A stretch of 64,000 bases of DNA from Ceratopteris richardii (lineage: Eukaryota > Streptophyta > Polypodiopsida > Polypodiales > Pteridaceae): NCBI GenBank assembly GCA_020310875.1, contig CM035423.1:134236696-134300695 (forward strand), given 5' to 3'. The notes beneath the pieces are model-generated. The model was given only the letters and a program-made list of their open reading frames with translations. It was not told the DNA's origin and did no database searches. The first letter of the stretch is position 1; each line of letters starts with the position of its first letter. Below, in pieces: positions 31,164 to 42,337 of the stretch. Position numbers and translations under genes: made by a program.

Positions 31164-33425
31164 GTGCCCCCATCCCATGACCCATACTTTCCATCTGCTC
31201 CCTACACATCACTCAACCCAATCGCACCACCCCAATACCCATCTTTCATGGAGCAGTCCATCCGCACTCCAGTGTCTCAGACGCACAGTCCCCACATGTT
31301 CGCAACAACATCAATCTACACAAACACCACACTCACTTCACCTACCATACCAACTTACATGGTAGCCCCTGCACACACCACTTTGTCTGACCCAATGGAC
31401 ATTTCTCCAACCGCAGCACCTCTCCCCACAATTCCACCATCTCCCCCTCCCCTACCCCCCACCTCACCACTCACCACATCATTTGCAGGCACAGCATTCA
31501 CTACCTCCCTTCCCATTCCCACTCCCCCTGCATTCCAAACTTTCCTCCTTGCATCTCATAATGTAAATAGCACATTTAATACATTACTTCGGTGTGCACA
31601 TCAACTGCAACAAGAATATCATCAATTGGAAGAACGTACCGCTGCCCTACAGGCAGAATCTCAGCACCTGCAAGCTAGAGTCCACACTCTAGAAGTTGAT
31701 TATCAAACGCTCCAAGCAGAGCATACCACTTTACAACAGGCTCACACAGAATTGGAATCAAAGATATCGACGGTGGATGATAAAGCAGTCAAGGAACTGG
31801 AAAGTGTGCTCCAAGCGCAAATGATATCTAATGCTACACTCAGACGCAATCTTGGGCTATTAAGAAAGCATATGGAAGCATCATTAGAAGAGAACAAACA
31901 ACTTCAGCAACAAAACCAAGACAATTTTGAAGCAGCTATGGAAGGAACCGCAGGAGCAACCATTAGCCCTACCAAGTATAGAGCCATCCCATCAGAAGAC
32001 ATCCGCATCTTACTCGAGGAGCATGCAAATGTTTTGGATTCATACGAAAATTTAGAGGCTGAATATGCTAACTTAAAGAAGCAGATTGCCAGTGCCCCCA
32101 CAGTTCAACAGGAGCCGGTAATCTTGCAACACTCCACAGAAGAATTAGAGACCCTCCGGAAGCAGTTGGTAGAACTCCAAGCACGTCTCTTACCATATGA
32201 AAGGCCACCCTCCCCCGCTGAAGAACCAGAACCTGATACAGTAGTGGAAATCACCATCGATGATAGCTATGAAGAACCATACGAGCCGATGCCAACACCC
32301 GGCAGCCGGGTTACAGAGGAAGGACAGGACACTTTAGAAATTGGAGTCCCAGATTGGGTCAAAAGGATTGAGAAAGTGGGACAAACACATGATGATCGTG
32401 TCGTCGTGCAAATTCAATCCCTCACAAACTTAGAAGAATATGTGCTTCGATCTCCTTACTTTCAGCATCTATCCCACCAACGGTTAATCACAACTTCCGA
32501 GCCACAATACATGCCTTACTATGTCTTGCTACATGATTATAATGCAGAAATTAAAAGGCATACGGGGAAGGAGCCCACATTTGCCACTCAATTTGAGCCG
32601 GAGAACTTACCAGAAGATGCACGTGTTGGCTCAATCTTCCAACCTAATTGGCGTGCATGGTTGCTAACTCATTACCTTGAGATGATGAGCACCTGGGCAA
32701 CCATGCCACTGTATATCAAGTATAATCCATGCTATTGCCCAATGGTCCGTCGCAGATCATGGCAAGCATTTGCCATCAAGGTACGCAACAATAAAGAATG
32801 CTCGGCATGGGTCAACTACCCATATTTTGCTCCACCTCGAGGGACCCCGACCGTAGCATACATGATATCAACAATTCGACACTGGTCTAGGCGTCTAAAG
32901 AATGTACCCGACATAGCAGCAAAACTGTGTATGAAAATATTCAAGCTCATGACAATTGTCTTCAAAACCTTTCAGAAGGTAGAGGCTCCATACATTTCTG
33001 CCCCTGGATTCTCTCAAGGTAACAAGGATTTAGTCTATGACATGAGCCAGACTCCCTCGGTCAACATAATCTTTGCCTGGCATGCACGAATAAACTATTT
33101 ACCTGCATGCTTCAAGCAGACCTTTGAGGAAATGTTCTCTACAGGGTTCTGAGAATATCACTCGGAAATTTTCATTCCAAGACCAACACATTTGCTACAT
33201 CTATTCGCAATCGAACAAGCCATCCATGCAGATCAGTTACGTCTGCCACATCCGAACATTCTAGGACCAATTGATTGGGATCGCATGATGATAGACTTGG
33301 CTAGAGGACTACGCATCCAAGAACATCAGCTTGCCACTCATGTTGTGGAATATTACATCCAGCACTCCCAGCAACAAGGGTCTGTCAGGAAACGACAGAC
33401 GCGAGAGAGAGGGGGGGGGTGTTGA
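31164..33425 (+). pseudogene. Family-L giant ORF, C-terminal half with coiled coil
   Basis: Same frame to 33425 apart from TGA at 33150-33152 (CGA expected). Residues about 1-130 are Pro/Thr-rich. About 135-240 are coiled coil (RCAHQLQQEYHQLEERTAAL; TLQAEHTTLQQAHTELESKI). A second coil follows (about 250-350), then a Pro/Glu-rich hinge. A well-conserved-looking C-terminal domain (residues about 400-735) is rich in Trp, Tyr and Pro (PNWRAWLLTHYLEMMSTWAT; YNPCYCPMVRRRSWQAF). I do not recognise that domain. The frame runs through the polypurine tract and its stop (TGA, 33423-33425) lies inside the first six bases of the 3' LTR. Confidence 0.6.
33403..33419 (+). other. Family-L polypurine tract
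   Basis: GAGAGAGA followed by nine G residues, directly before the LTR start TGTTGATAGG. It is also translated as the Arg/Glu/Gly-rich end of the long ORF. Confidence 0.85.
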
Positions 33426-34052
33426 TAGGAGTCAGGGCACCCAGGGACTGACAAGACAAGGAAGGGAGCGGAGAGAGTCAGAGCAAAGAGAAGGATTAAG
33501 TAGACAGAGCAGTCAACGCAGATCTGGCAAATAGGCCCTTCAATTTTTTCCAAATCAACATCTTTATAACAGTGATTCTCATCACTAACAATTATTGTAA
33601 ATACCATTCCACCTTTTTGTAGCTCCATTTTGTGCAAGCCAAGGAGTCCTTCAGCTTGAGGAGCATTAGAAGTACCTACCTATCAATTTTCATATTTTTT
33701 AGACTCCATTTGAGCCCTCAAATAGGCCGGAGAACCTAATTTTTAACTAGGCCGGACACTAGGTCTGCATAGGGCCAAACGCTAGTCAAAAACTATAAAT
33801 AGAGCTAGAGAGCTCATTTTTGGGGTTAGATTGTTGTAGAATTGAACTTATAAAAGCACTTTTGAGTAATCTAAAAAACTCCATTGCTTCTCTCTCTTTG
33901 TCTTACCTTGTGTGTGCGTGTGTGTATGTGTGTGCATGTTAGTGTGCTTCTCACTCACGCACTTGTGCCATCACGTGTTTGAGGTCTTCATATCATCCTC
34001 ACGTCTTCCCGGATTGACATTAAAGGAGGTGATACTCATCACTGAGCTACAC
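33420..34052 (+). repeat. Family-L 3' LTR
   Basis: About 633 bp, TGTTGATAGG to CACTGAGCTACACC. Has TATAAATAG at 33794-33802 and a TG microsatellite-like run near 33908-33940 shared with the other L LTRs. The exact 3' end is uncertain by about five bases because the target duplication could not be paired. Confidence 0.85.
33794..33802 (+). promoter_or_regulatory. LTR TATA box
   Basis: TATAAATAG in the sequence AACTATAAATAGAGCTAG, conserved in the LTR at 50668. Confidence 0.7.
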
Positions 34053-35467
34053 CCACTATCAAAGTACCACACATCTGAGTCTACTGCAGACATACACTAT
34101 TCATGAGAAGATGGGTCATAACTGCAAACAATCGTAAATGCCCTTTCTTCATTTTGCACAAGATTAGCAGACTCTATTTTGGGTGTAGAGGCCTCCAACA
34201 ACCATTCCAACCTCTTTCTTCTTTGCCACTTTTGGACAACTCTTTATGACATGATCATTTCCTTTACAGTATTTGTAAAACAATTTTTGCTTTTTTGTTT
34301 TCTTCTCGTCTCTGTCATCTTTCTTTGATTGTGTAGAATTAGCAAATTTTTGCTTACGAATAGATGAGCTCCATTTACCTTTGCCCTTCTAACTAGTTAA
34401 GAAAGCTTGATCTACAACACACATCATGGACCTGTTCTGTCTAGACTAATCTTCCTGCAATAGAATAGAGACTAACTCCTCGAATATTAAGGCATTTGGA
34501 TTGTCTTCATCATCAATCAAATAGTAAAAGCAAAACTCAGATATGAATCTAGAAGACCATTCAGAATAGTCTGCACAAGTGAGCTGTCAAGCAAGATTTC
34601 ATCAGTAGGGATCAACTCCTCCTTCAAATATTTCATCTTTGTCAAAAAACTTTCCATGGAATCTCCTTTATTCACATGCTGACTCACCAATTGCTTTTGG
34701 AGGTAAGCAACATGAGCCTCATTCCTTGCTTGGTATAAAGTGGTAAGTGTATCCGAAGCATCCTTTGCTATTTTGCAAGAGCAAATGTGAGGAATAATGG
34801 CATGTTTGACAAACAAGGGTATCAATGCATGTGTCTGAGCATCTTCATGATCCTAGCAAAGTTTCTTTCTAGTAGTCGCAGTAGGAACCATGGCACAAAC
34901 AGGAACCTGAAGAATATCACCATCTTCAACGTCATCTACATCATCTTCAGTAACTCTATTTGCATGTGTAATAGGATTTTCAACACCCCGCACAATACTC
35001 CATAGCCCTTTTGCAACCAATACATGATGTATCATATAATCCCATAATGGGTAATTGGTACCATCCAATTTATCCTCAATAATGAGTGCACCACATCACT
35101 GCTTTCAGCCATGGCCATTGAATAAAATACCCTGATGCATAAAAAGGATTGTATCTCAAAAAGTTGAATAGAGGTACCATGTTGAGTTCTACTAAACCTG
35201 TAGTAGACTTCGAGCTGCTTATACTGGTGGATCAAAACCTATTCATATCTTTGGCACAAAAAGACAAAATTGCCTACATAATAACTTCCATAGTGTGTTC
35301 GGAGGTGGAAACCAGCTCATATCGCGATTTTGACACCATAAAGCAAAGCTGTTTTGAACTCCTAATTGCCTTGAATATGCTCACCAAATTTTGTGTGATT
35401 TTGAGACTATGATCAGAGAGATTTCAATGATGCCCTAAATGAAGCGGTGATTTGTTCTGATACCAAT
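34053..35467 (-). pseudogene. gag: Copia-C1 gag and start of protease region, truncated
   Basis: Minus strand, 5' end at right. The primer-site-like TTGGTATCAGAACA lies at about 35455-35467 next to the LTR. A gag N-terminal block reads MDGTNYPLWDYMIHHVLVAKGLW (35068 leftward). A UBN2-type gag region follows (34825-34517: IPHICSCKIAKDASDTLTTL and a later ELIPTDEI), then zinc knuckle CKYCKGNDHVIKSC (about 34230-34275). It is broken by several stops and shifts. At 34053 it is cut by the family-L LTR, just before the protease aspartate. The better-preserved copy is at 62071-63378. Confidence 0.8.
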
Positions 35468-35738
35468 TGTTGGAGTTTGAGGTCTGTGGAAGCACACAAA
35501 CAACACAAGGAAGAAGAAAAAGCTTGGAGCACAACACACAATACTGAATGTATTACCAAGAGAATGTACAAAGATGAGTAACCCATTAGGGTCATATGCG
35601 TATATACAAGTCAAGGAAAAAACCTCCTAAAGAGTAAAAAAATGCATCGGTGGTCCTAGTGTGTTCACACAGATCACTACTGAAATATATCAATACTAAT
35701 AGTGTGTTCACACACATCACTACCAAAATATATCAACA
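35468..35738 (-). repeat. Copia-C1 5' LTR (minus) plus extra LTR end
   Basis: LTR of about 229 bp (35468-35696, TGTTGGAGTTTGAGG to TATATCAATA). A second 36-bp copy of its last bases follows (35703-35738, ending TATATCAACA). Confidence 0.85.
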
Positions 35739-35765
35739 CTAATCAAACTAATTAGCATATAGATG

Positions 35766-35992
35766 TGTTGATATATTTTGGTAGTGATGTGTGTGGACAC
35801 ACTAGGATCGTCGGGGCACCTTTTTCCCTCTTTAGGTGGTTTTTTTCCCCAGCTTGTATATACACCTATAACCTTAATGGGTTACTTATATTTGTACATT
35901 CTCTTGGTGATACATTCAATATTGTGTGGTGTGCTCCAAGCTTCTTCTTCCTTGTGATGTTTGTGTGCTTCTGTAGACCTCAAACTCCAACA
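35766..35992 (+). repeat. Copia-C LTR, plus orientation, with primer site
   Basis: 227 bp, TGTTGATATATTTTGG to CTCCAACA. A tRNA-Met-like primer site (TGGTATTAGAGT, 35995-36006) and about 80 bp of leader follow, then the sequence turns into minus-strand leader. It lies head-to-head with 35468-35738 across a 27-bp spacer. Confidence 0.85.
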
Positions 35993-36392
35993 ATTGGTAT
36001 TAGAGTAGGCCATTGCTTTTTCTAGGGTGTCATTGATACCCCTCCAACCACAGTCTAAGAATTACACAAAATTTAGTGAGCATACTCAAGTTTAGAAGTA
36101 TCATGTTGAGTTCTACAAAACGTGTAGTAGACTTGGAGTTGCTTATATTAGTGGATTGAAACCTATATATATCTTTGGCACAAAAAGACAAAATTGCCTA
36201 CATAATAACTTCCATAGTGTGTTCAGAGGTCGAAAACGGGCTCATATCGTGATTTTGACACCACAAAGCCAAGCCGTTTTGAACTCCTAATTGCCTTGAG
36301 TATGCTCACCAAATTTTGTGTGATTTTGAGACTATGATCGGAGAGGTGTCAATGATGCCCTAGATGAAGCGGTGACTTGTTCTGATACCAAT

Positions 36393-36622
36393 TGTTGGAG
36401 TTTGAGGTCTATGGAAGCACACAAATAGCACAAGGAAGAAGAAGAAGCTTGGAGCACAACACACAATACTGAATGTATTACCAAGAGAATGTACAAAGAT
36501 GAGTAACCCATTAGGGTCACATGCATATATACAAGTCACAGAAAAAAACCTCCTAAAGAAGGAAAAAAATGCATCGGTGGTCCTAGTGTGTTCACAGAGA
36601 TCACTATTAAAATATATCAATA
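36393..36622 (-). repeat. Copia-C LTR (minus), second unit
   Basis: Matches 35468-35696 and is preceded by minus-strand leader at about 36085-36392. The extra LTR end follows at about 36629-36665. Confidence 0.85.
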
Positions 36623-37018
36623 CTAAGAGTGTGTTCACACACATCACTACCAAAATATATCAACACTAATCAAACTAATTATCATATAGATGTGTTGATA
36701 TATTTTGGTAGTGATGTGTGTGGACACATTAGGACCGTCGGGGCACCATTTTCCCTCCTTAGGTGGATTTTTTCCCGAGCTTGTATATGCACCTATAACC
36801 TTAATGGGTTACTTATCTTTGTACATTCTCTTGGTGATACATTCGATATTGTGTGGTGTGCTCCATCTTCTTCTTCCTTGTGATGTTTGCGTGCTTCTGT
36901 AGACCTGAAACTCCAACAATTGGTATTAGAGCAGGTCATTGCTTTTTCTAGGTCATCATTGACACCCCTCCGGCCACAGTCTGAGAATCACACAAAATTT
37001 AGTGAGCATACTCAAGGT

Positions 37019-37851
37019 GATTAGCAAGAAAGGTTTATGTTCTTCAAATAGTTTTTGGTTTTGGCTCAAAATCTATCAGCATGTAAAAGGGGCATCCTTC
37101 ATTCTGATCAAGGGGGGGATATATGTCTTCTTATTTTAATGCATTTGTGGTCGAAGATGGGATAAAACATCAGTGTACAGTGCCATATACACCTCAAGAG
37201 AATGAAGTTGCTGAAAGGAAGGCTTGAAGCTATTATGTGTGTAGCATATGTACTTAATAGGTGACCCACTAAAGCATTGCATTCTATCACTCCACATGAG
37301 GCTTGGCATGGTTGCAAGCCATCTGTTGCTCACCTATGTGTCTTTGGTTGTTTGGCATATGCATTAATGCATGAATAAAAATGCCAGAAATTGGATGATA
37401 AAGCAGTGAAATGTATTTTTGTTGGGTAGAGTTCTAAAAGCAAAGGCTATTTTCTATATCATCCATAGACTAAATGCATTATGGTTGGCCGTGATGTTGT
37501 TTTTGTGGAAGATGCAATTTAGCCATTACTTTGATGTACTAAGGAGTCATCATTTAGCTTCAAAGATGTGTATGACACTTTGTTGCCTCTCTTTATAGGT
37601 GGACAGTCTAGTGTTGGTCCAAATGAGGTAATTTCTTAGCCTTTATAGGTTTCATGTGATCATTTAGATCATTCCATTTCTGATGCAAATTTATGTGATG
37701 CACTTCTTGATGAGAGACCTGATATAGAGGAGGCAAAACTATTCCTAAATGGCTAGTGCAAACTTTGTGAGATAGCAAATTACATGCACCTCTCTCATAT
37801 CGTACTCGTTTAGGCTCTCATAGTGCTTCTTTTGCATCAAATTTCTATGCT
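37019..37851 (+). pseudogene. pol: Copia-C2 integrase C-terminal part
   Basis: Decayed. Around 37155-37225 the sequence reads GIKHQCTVPYTPQ then ENEVAERK, which holds the catalytic glutamate of the D-D-E core. Next are the copia blocks [21 protein letters not shown] (37310-37370), KAVKCIFVG (near 37400) and the VGRDVVFVEDAI strand (about 37483-37520). Several stops and small shifts; no long frame. Confidence 0.7.
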
Positions 37852-38560
37852 ATGGATACCTCTAGTCTCTGTGATGTGAATGAGCCTGTTTCATTTGATG
37901 AAGCACAAAATTTTGAAAATTGGATGGTTGTTATGAAAACAGAATATGATGCTATTATGAAAAGTGGTACGTGGTCTTTATGTGACTTGCCTCTTGGCAA
38001 GAAAGCCATTGGCACTAAGTGGGTATACATGCTGAAGTGTAAGCCTGATGGAACAGTTGACACATATAAGGCTAGGCTTGTTGCAAAGGTTTATGCTCAA
38101 AAAAGAGGCATTGATTTTGATGCCACCTTTGCTCCTACATGCCGAATGACTACAAATTGTAGCATATGTGCACTTACAGCTCATCATGGTTGGAACATAC
38201 ATCATTTGGACATTAAAACTACATTTCTGAATAGTGAGTTGCATGAAGAAGTGTATGTTTTTCAGCCCCGTGGTTTTGTGCAAAAAGGGCATGAAAACAA
38301 AGTGTGTAGGTTGAAAAAGGCATTATATAGTTTGAAGCAAGCACCATGTGCTTGGTATGAAACGATACACACCTACCTGATTGCACATGGTTTTAAGAAC
38401 ATTCCAACTGAGAGCACCTCATATGTTAAACATGCAAATGATACATTGCTTCTAATCATTGTTGTCTATGTTGATGACATGCTGCTCACTCATCCTCATG
38501 AAAGCATATTGGTGATTTTAAGGATGATTTGCATGCCTCATTTGAGATGACAGATTTGAG
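37852..38560 (+). pseudogene. pol: Copia-C2 reverse transcriptase
   Basis: 232-residue open stretch: FENWMVVMKTEYDAIMKSGTW, GTKWVYMLKCKPDGTVDTYK, ARLVAKVYAQKRGIDFDATF, HLDIKTTFLNSELHEEVYVF, KALYSLKQAPCAWYE, and the intact catalytic VVYVDDMLL (about 38461-38487). The frame closes at 38550 by a small indel; the thumb continues out of frame. Confidence 0.85.
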
Positions 38561-39440
38561 GCAATTGCATCATTATTTGGGCATTCGGTTTATGCAAGTT
38601 GATGGTAGAATAGCTTTGTGTCAAACAAAATATAGACACATTATTGTAGTGTTTTGGTCTTGAAGACTGCAAACCTATTGCCACTCCTATGGAGACAGAT
38701 TTACGGTTGAGTCTTCATGATGTTGGAGATGCATTTGATGTTGTTCTCTATCAACAAGCTATTGGATGCTTGATTTACTTAGGCACTACTCAACTAGATA
38801 TTCAATTTGTTGTCTCACGGTTGAGCAGGTTTATGCATTGCCCAGGTGTCAAGCATTGGAAGATGGTAAAGTGCATCTTTTGCGACTTGAGTGGTACTTG
38901 GCTACTTGGATTATTTTATCCCAAGGGGGGATCACTACTGCCAGATTTACATGTTTTTTTTACTCTGAGTGGGCTAGTTGCTATGACACTCATGTGTCCA
39001 CCAATGGTTTTTGCTTCATGCTTGGTAGCTCATGCATATTTGGGTTAAGCAAGAAGTTGCCTAGTGTGGCCACTTCTAGTTGTGAGGTTGAGTATAGGGC
39101 AGCTTTCAGAGCAATTTTTGAGTGTGTGTGGCTCAGATGCCTTATGGCTGATTTGTGTGTTAGTTAGTCTTCTGTCGCCACCATCCTTATTGACATCGAG
39201 AGCACATTGGCAGTTGTGAGGAATCATGTGTTCCATGCTCGCACTAAGCACATTGAGGTGCACATTATGTCAAGGAGAAGTTCTTTGCTTGAGATATCAG
39301 TTTTCCATATGTGCCCACACAAGAGAATGTTGCAAACCTTTTCACAAAGGCCTTGTCTAGGGAGAAGTTTGAATCTTTCCACAAAGCTTTGGGCTTACTT
39401 CCTTTTGTGGATTGATTCCACATAGCTTGGAACTTCCTTA
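38561..39440 (+). pseudogene. pol: Copia-C2 RNase H and C-terminus
   Basis: Read in two frames. 38689-38890 covers IGCLIYLGTTQLDIQFVVSR. About 38930-39260 covers FYSEWASCYD, GFCFMLGSSCIFGLSKKLPS, SSCEVEYRAA and VFHARTKHIEVH. The first RNase H aspartate (DADWAG in active copies) is lost (YSEWAS), while the copia-C3 copy at 50074 keeps DFDWAG. Confidence 0.75.
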
Positions 39441-39488
39441 TACATGAGTGTCAACTCCTTGTTTATTGCATCACTCCCAAGGGGGATT

Positions 39489-39719
39489 TGTTGATATATT
39501 TTCGTATTGATGTGTGTGAACACACTAGGACCATCGGGGCACTTTTTTCCCTCTTTAGGAGGTTTTTCTCCCCAAACTTTTATATATGCCTATAACCCCA
39601 ATGGGTTACTTATCTTTGTAGATTCTCTTGGTAATACATTCAGTATTGTGTTATGTGCTCCAAGCTTCTTCTTCTTCCTTGTGTTTTCCGCATGCTTTTG
39701 CAGATCTCAAACTCCAACA
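39489..39719 (+). repeat. Copia-C2 3' LTR
   Basis: 231 bp, TGTTGATATATTTTCG to CTCCAACA, same family as 36693-36918. Directly followed by the CACTA relic. Confidence 0.9.
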
Positions 39720-41890
39720 AGATCTATCTCTACTTCTTGATCTAGATCTAATTCTAATATCAGAAGTATGTTATCATCCTCCATAGCTAACAAATGTGTA
39801 TCATCCTTTGTTCTAGTATCATCTTCCTTGGATTCTTGAGTACCCTCATGTGATTGTTCAAGAGTAGGTTTTGTCATATCATGATGCATGTTATTTGAAG
39901 GAGGGATAAGATCTAAATCAAGTACATTTTCTATTATATCATGATCTTCAAATATTTGTTTGTTTCTTGGATCCACTTTTATGGCATACCAAAAGTTCTT
40001 GCCAACATTATTTGGCACAAATGCAAACGCCTCATGGTCATCATATTAGAGTTTTGTTGAATCTATTTGTACAAAACCACTAGGATCTTTTTGCATTCTT
40101 TCATTTCAATCATCAGTGATCACTTTAAACCATTTCATATCCAATATGAACATATTGAGCTAAAAAAAATGAGATCTTCAAGACATCTTTGATCATACCA
40201 TAATACTCTAAATTAGAGATTTGATCATTTGTGTCTCATGCACTTGCTCTACTTGTATGTATGAATCTCGCAAGTACACAACAATCCATAGTGTTATGAC
40301 CTTTATTAGTATGACCAGATTGAAAATATTATCCATATGAGAATAATGCATTGTTTCTACGGAACCTCCAATCACATCCCAAAATTAGCTTATCTTCATC
40401 TTCGTACATGACTTGACCTAATGCAAAAACTTTAGAAATGGCTGCTTGAAGTCATTCGTTGATTGGAAAACTAGGTAATATAGCTAAATGATAAGACAAG
40501 ATAATGATCATGTTCTTTGATCATGTCAAAAAAGAAGTTGATCTTCCTTATGCTCCCTATTCTCTTCTTCATATAGATCAAACCATTTTTGCATTGACTT
40601 TGCACTTAACACAACATATTTCATTATTTTGGTGTAATCTTGCATCTATTTCTTTGGATGTCTGTAGCTTGTGCCTCTTCTCCATATACTTTTGGAGCTT
40701 TTGCTTCATACCATAAACATGGCATCTCCTAATATAATATTGATAGGAATTTTGTTGTTAATACCCACGCCTCTTGTACTGATCAACCTTCTTCCATATC
40801 TCCTTTAGATCAAGCTTTTTGATGCACAAATCCTTTTAACATATTCATAAAACACTCTAAAAATAACTTCCATCTTGTATGGATAGTTCCTACAATTGCA
40901 AATTCACCTACTATATGCAGAAACAATTCCATCCGAATGGTGAAAAATTAGTGGGTAAATATTTCTCTACAACATACAATTTCAATCAAATTCAGAACAG
41001 CCTTTGTCATGGATTGTTCATCTATATCTTTAGAAGAGATCCATTGAATTTAAATTCCATTGCCCCAAACATGCTATAGAGGGGCATAGGAACATACTCT
41101 TTATTTTAGGAACTATAAAGAAATGTAGTACTTTTTTTCAGCACAAAATATCCAAGTGAATCTTGTTTGTATCATTTTTCTAGTCCACATTTGGGACATT
41201 CCTAATGATCTATGAATTCTCATCTATAGAAAATACAGTCATTTGGACATGCATAGATCCTTTTGTAATCCATGTCTACTGATGTGATTTATGTTTTTGC
41301 ATCCACCTTAGATGGTGATCTTTCATTTCCTATTGGTAATAATTTCTCTCTTAATAATTTAATGAGAGTGGTAACACTTTCATCTAACCATCCATACATT
41401 GCATGTAAATTAATGAATGAAATACATGTTTGAAGGAGGGAGATATTTGCATCTTTATATAATGGATGATGAGCCAACACTCATAACACATCTTCTGGTG
41501 TTTCCATATGAGTAGTACATTCATGATGATCATGCTCGAAAATATTTTCATATATATTAGTGCTATCATCAAAAAATATATCTATCATTTCTTCCATTCC
41601 TTCATTCCATATTCTATTGTTGATTTCAAGATGATCTTGGTTGAGTCATCTCATTCTCTTAGGATCATGACTTGGTTCTATGTCACTTGAACACACTAAG
41701 CCTCTTTCATGTGATTCATATCTTTCGGCTAATAAACTACTATAATCAAACTCTCCATACTTCCACATGTGCTCTCTAGTTATTCTTCTTTTGGACCTTG
41801 AAATTTGATACTTATAATTGATGCAAGCACATGCCTTTTTTTCCTCCAAATGTGCCCAAGGATCACTATTGTTAGATGTCATAGATACAT
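39720..41890 (-). pseudogene. CACTA (En/Spm-like) TNP2-type transposase relic
   Basis: Minus strand, 5' to 3'. N-terminal part 41882-41646 (CACINYKYQ; REHMWKYGEFDY, a transposase-associated-like zinc region). 41480-41289 reads SLLQTCISFINLHAMYGWLDE and LLREKLLPIGNERSPSK. About 41275-41190 reads MDYKRIYACPNDCIFYR then ECPKCG, the hallmark TNP2 block. About 40890-40760 reads HTRWKLFLECFMNMLKGFV, a DUF4218-like block. About 40130-39940 reads MKWFKV, then DPSGFVQIDST and FAFVPNN, DUF4216-like. TNP2 and DUF4218 blocks are about 350 bp apart where several hundred residues are expected, so the catalytic core is deleted. Many stops. No CACTA terminal repeats recognised. Confidence 0.75.
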
Positions 41891-42258
41891 GAAATATTGA
41901 AACATGAAATTCTTTAGTTACTAATATATCCTAAAACCCTCATTTTTTAATGATTATGTACATATACTAATATAAATTCAAAAACCTTAAATTTTAATGT
42001 GTTTATATCTTAAAACCCAAAATTTTTATGTGTTTATATCTAAAAACTTAAACGTTAATATGCTTATATATGCTAATTTATATCTAAAAACCATAAATTT
42101 CAATGTGTTCATATACATATACCAACATCAATCACTAAATCCTATTTTTTTATTTTTTACGTATATACAATAATATATATCCTAAATCCTAATTGTTTTT
42201 GTTTTTATGTACATATACTAACATAAATCCCTAAACCTTGATTTTCAATTTGTCTATG

Positions 42259-42337
<79 letters not shown>

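Larger units (their letters stand above)
28101..34052 (+). mobile_element. Family-L element, 3' part (retropepsin, long ORF, 3' LTR)
   Basis: Retropepsin domain (28158-28980), a roughly 1,400-codon broken ORF (29228-33425), polypurine tract (33403-33419) and a 3' LTR (33420-34052) matching 942-1566 and 50668-51266. The 5' LTR, leader and gag are missing on the left, where the boundary with gypsy-1 is unclear. No RT, RNase H or integrase lies between the protease and the polypurine tract. The LTR end abuts copia-C sequence at 34053, so the element inserted into a copia-C. Confidence 0.75.
35468..36918. repeat. Tandem duplication of an inverted LTR pair
   Basis: The arrangement LTR(-), spacer, LTR(+), leader(+), leader(-) at 35468-36392 is repeated from 36393: LTR(-) 36393-36622, extra LTR end, spacer, LTR(+) 36693-36918. 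Unit length is about 925 bp. The extra partial LTR end and the spacer with CTAATCAAACTAATT occur in both, so the unit was copied as a block. Confidence 0.85.
36693..39719 (+). mobile_element. Copia-C2: internally deleted copia element
   Basis: 5' LTR 36693-36918, primer site TGGTATTAGAGC (36921-36932), about 85 bp of leader. A jump at about 37018 goes straight into the integrase core, removing gag, protease and the start of integrase. Then come RT, RNase H, polypurine tract AAGGGGGATT (39479-39488) and 3' LTR 39489-39719. Confidence 0.85.

Noticed and set aside
35766..37020. Two further full copia-C elements starting at 35766 and 36085
   Set aside because: The first LTR(+) has only about 80 bp of leader before the orientation flips; it is part of a duplicated LTR-pair unit, not an element.
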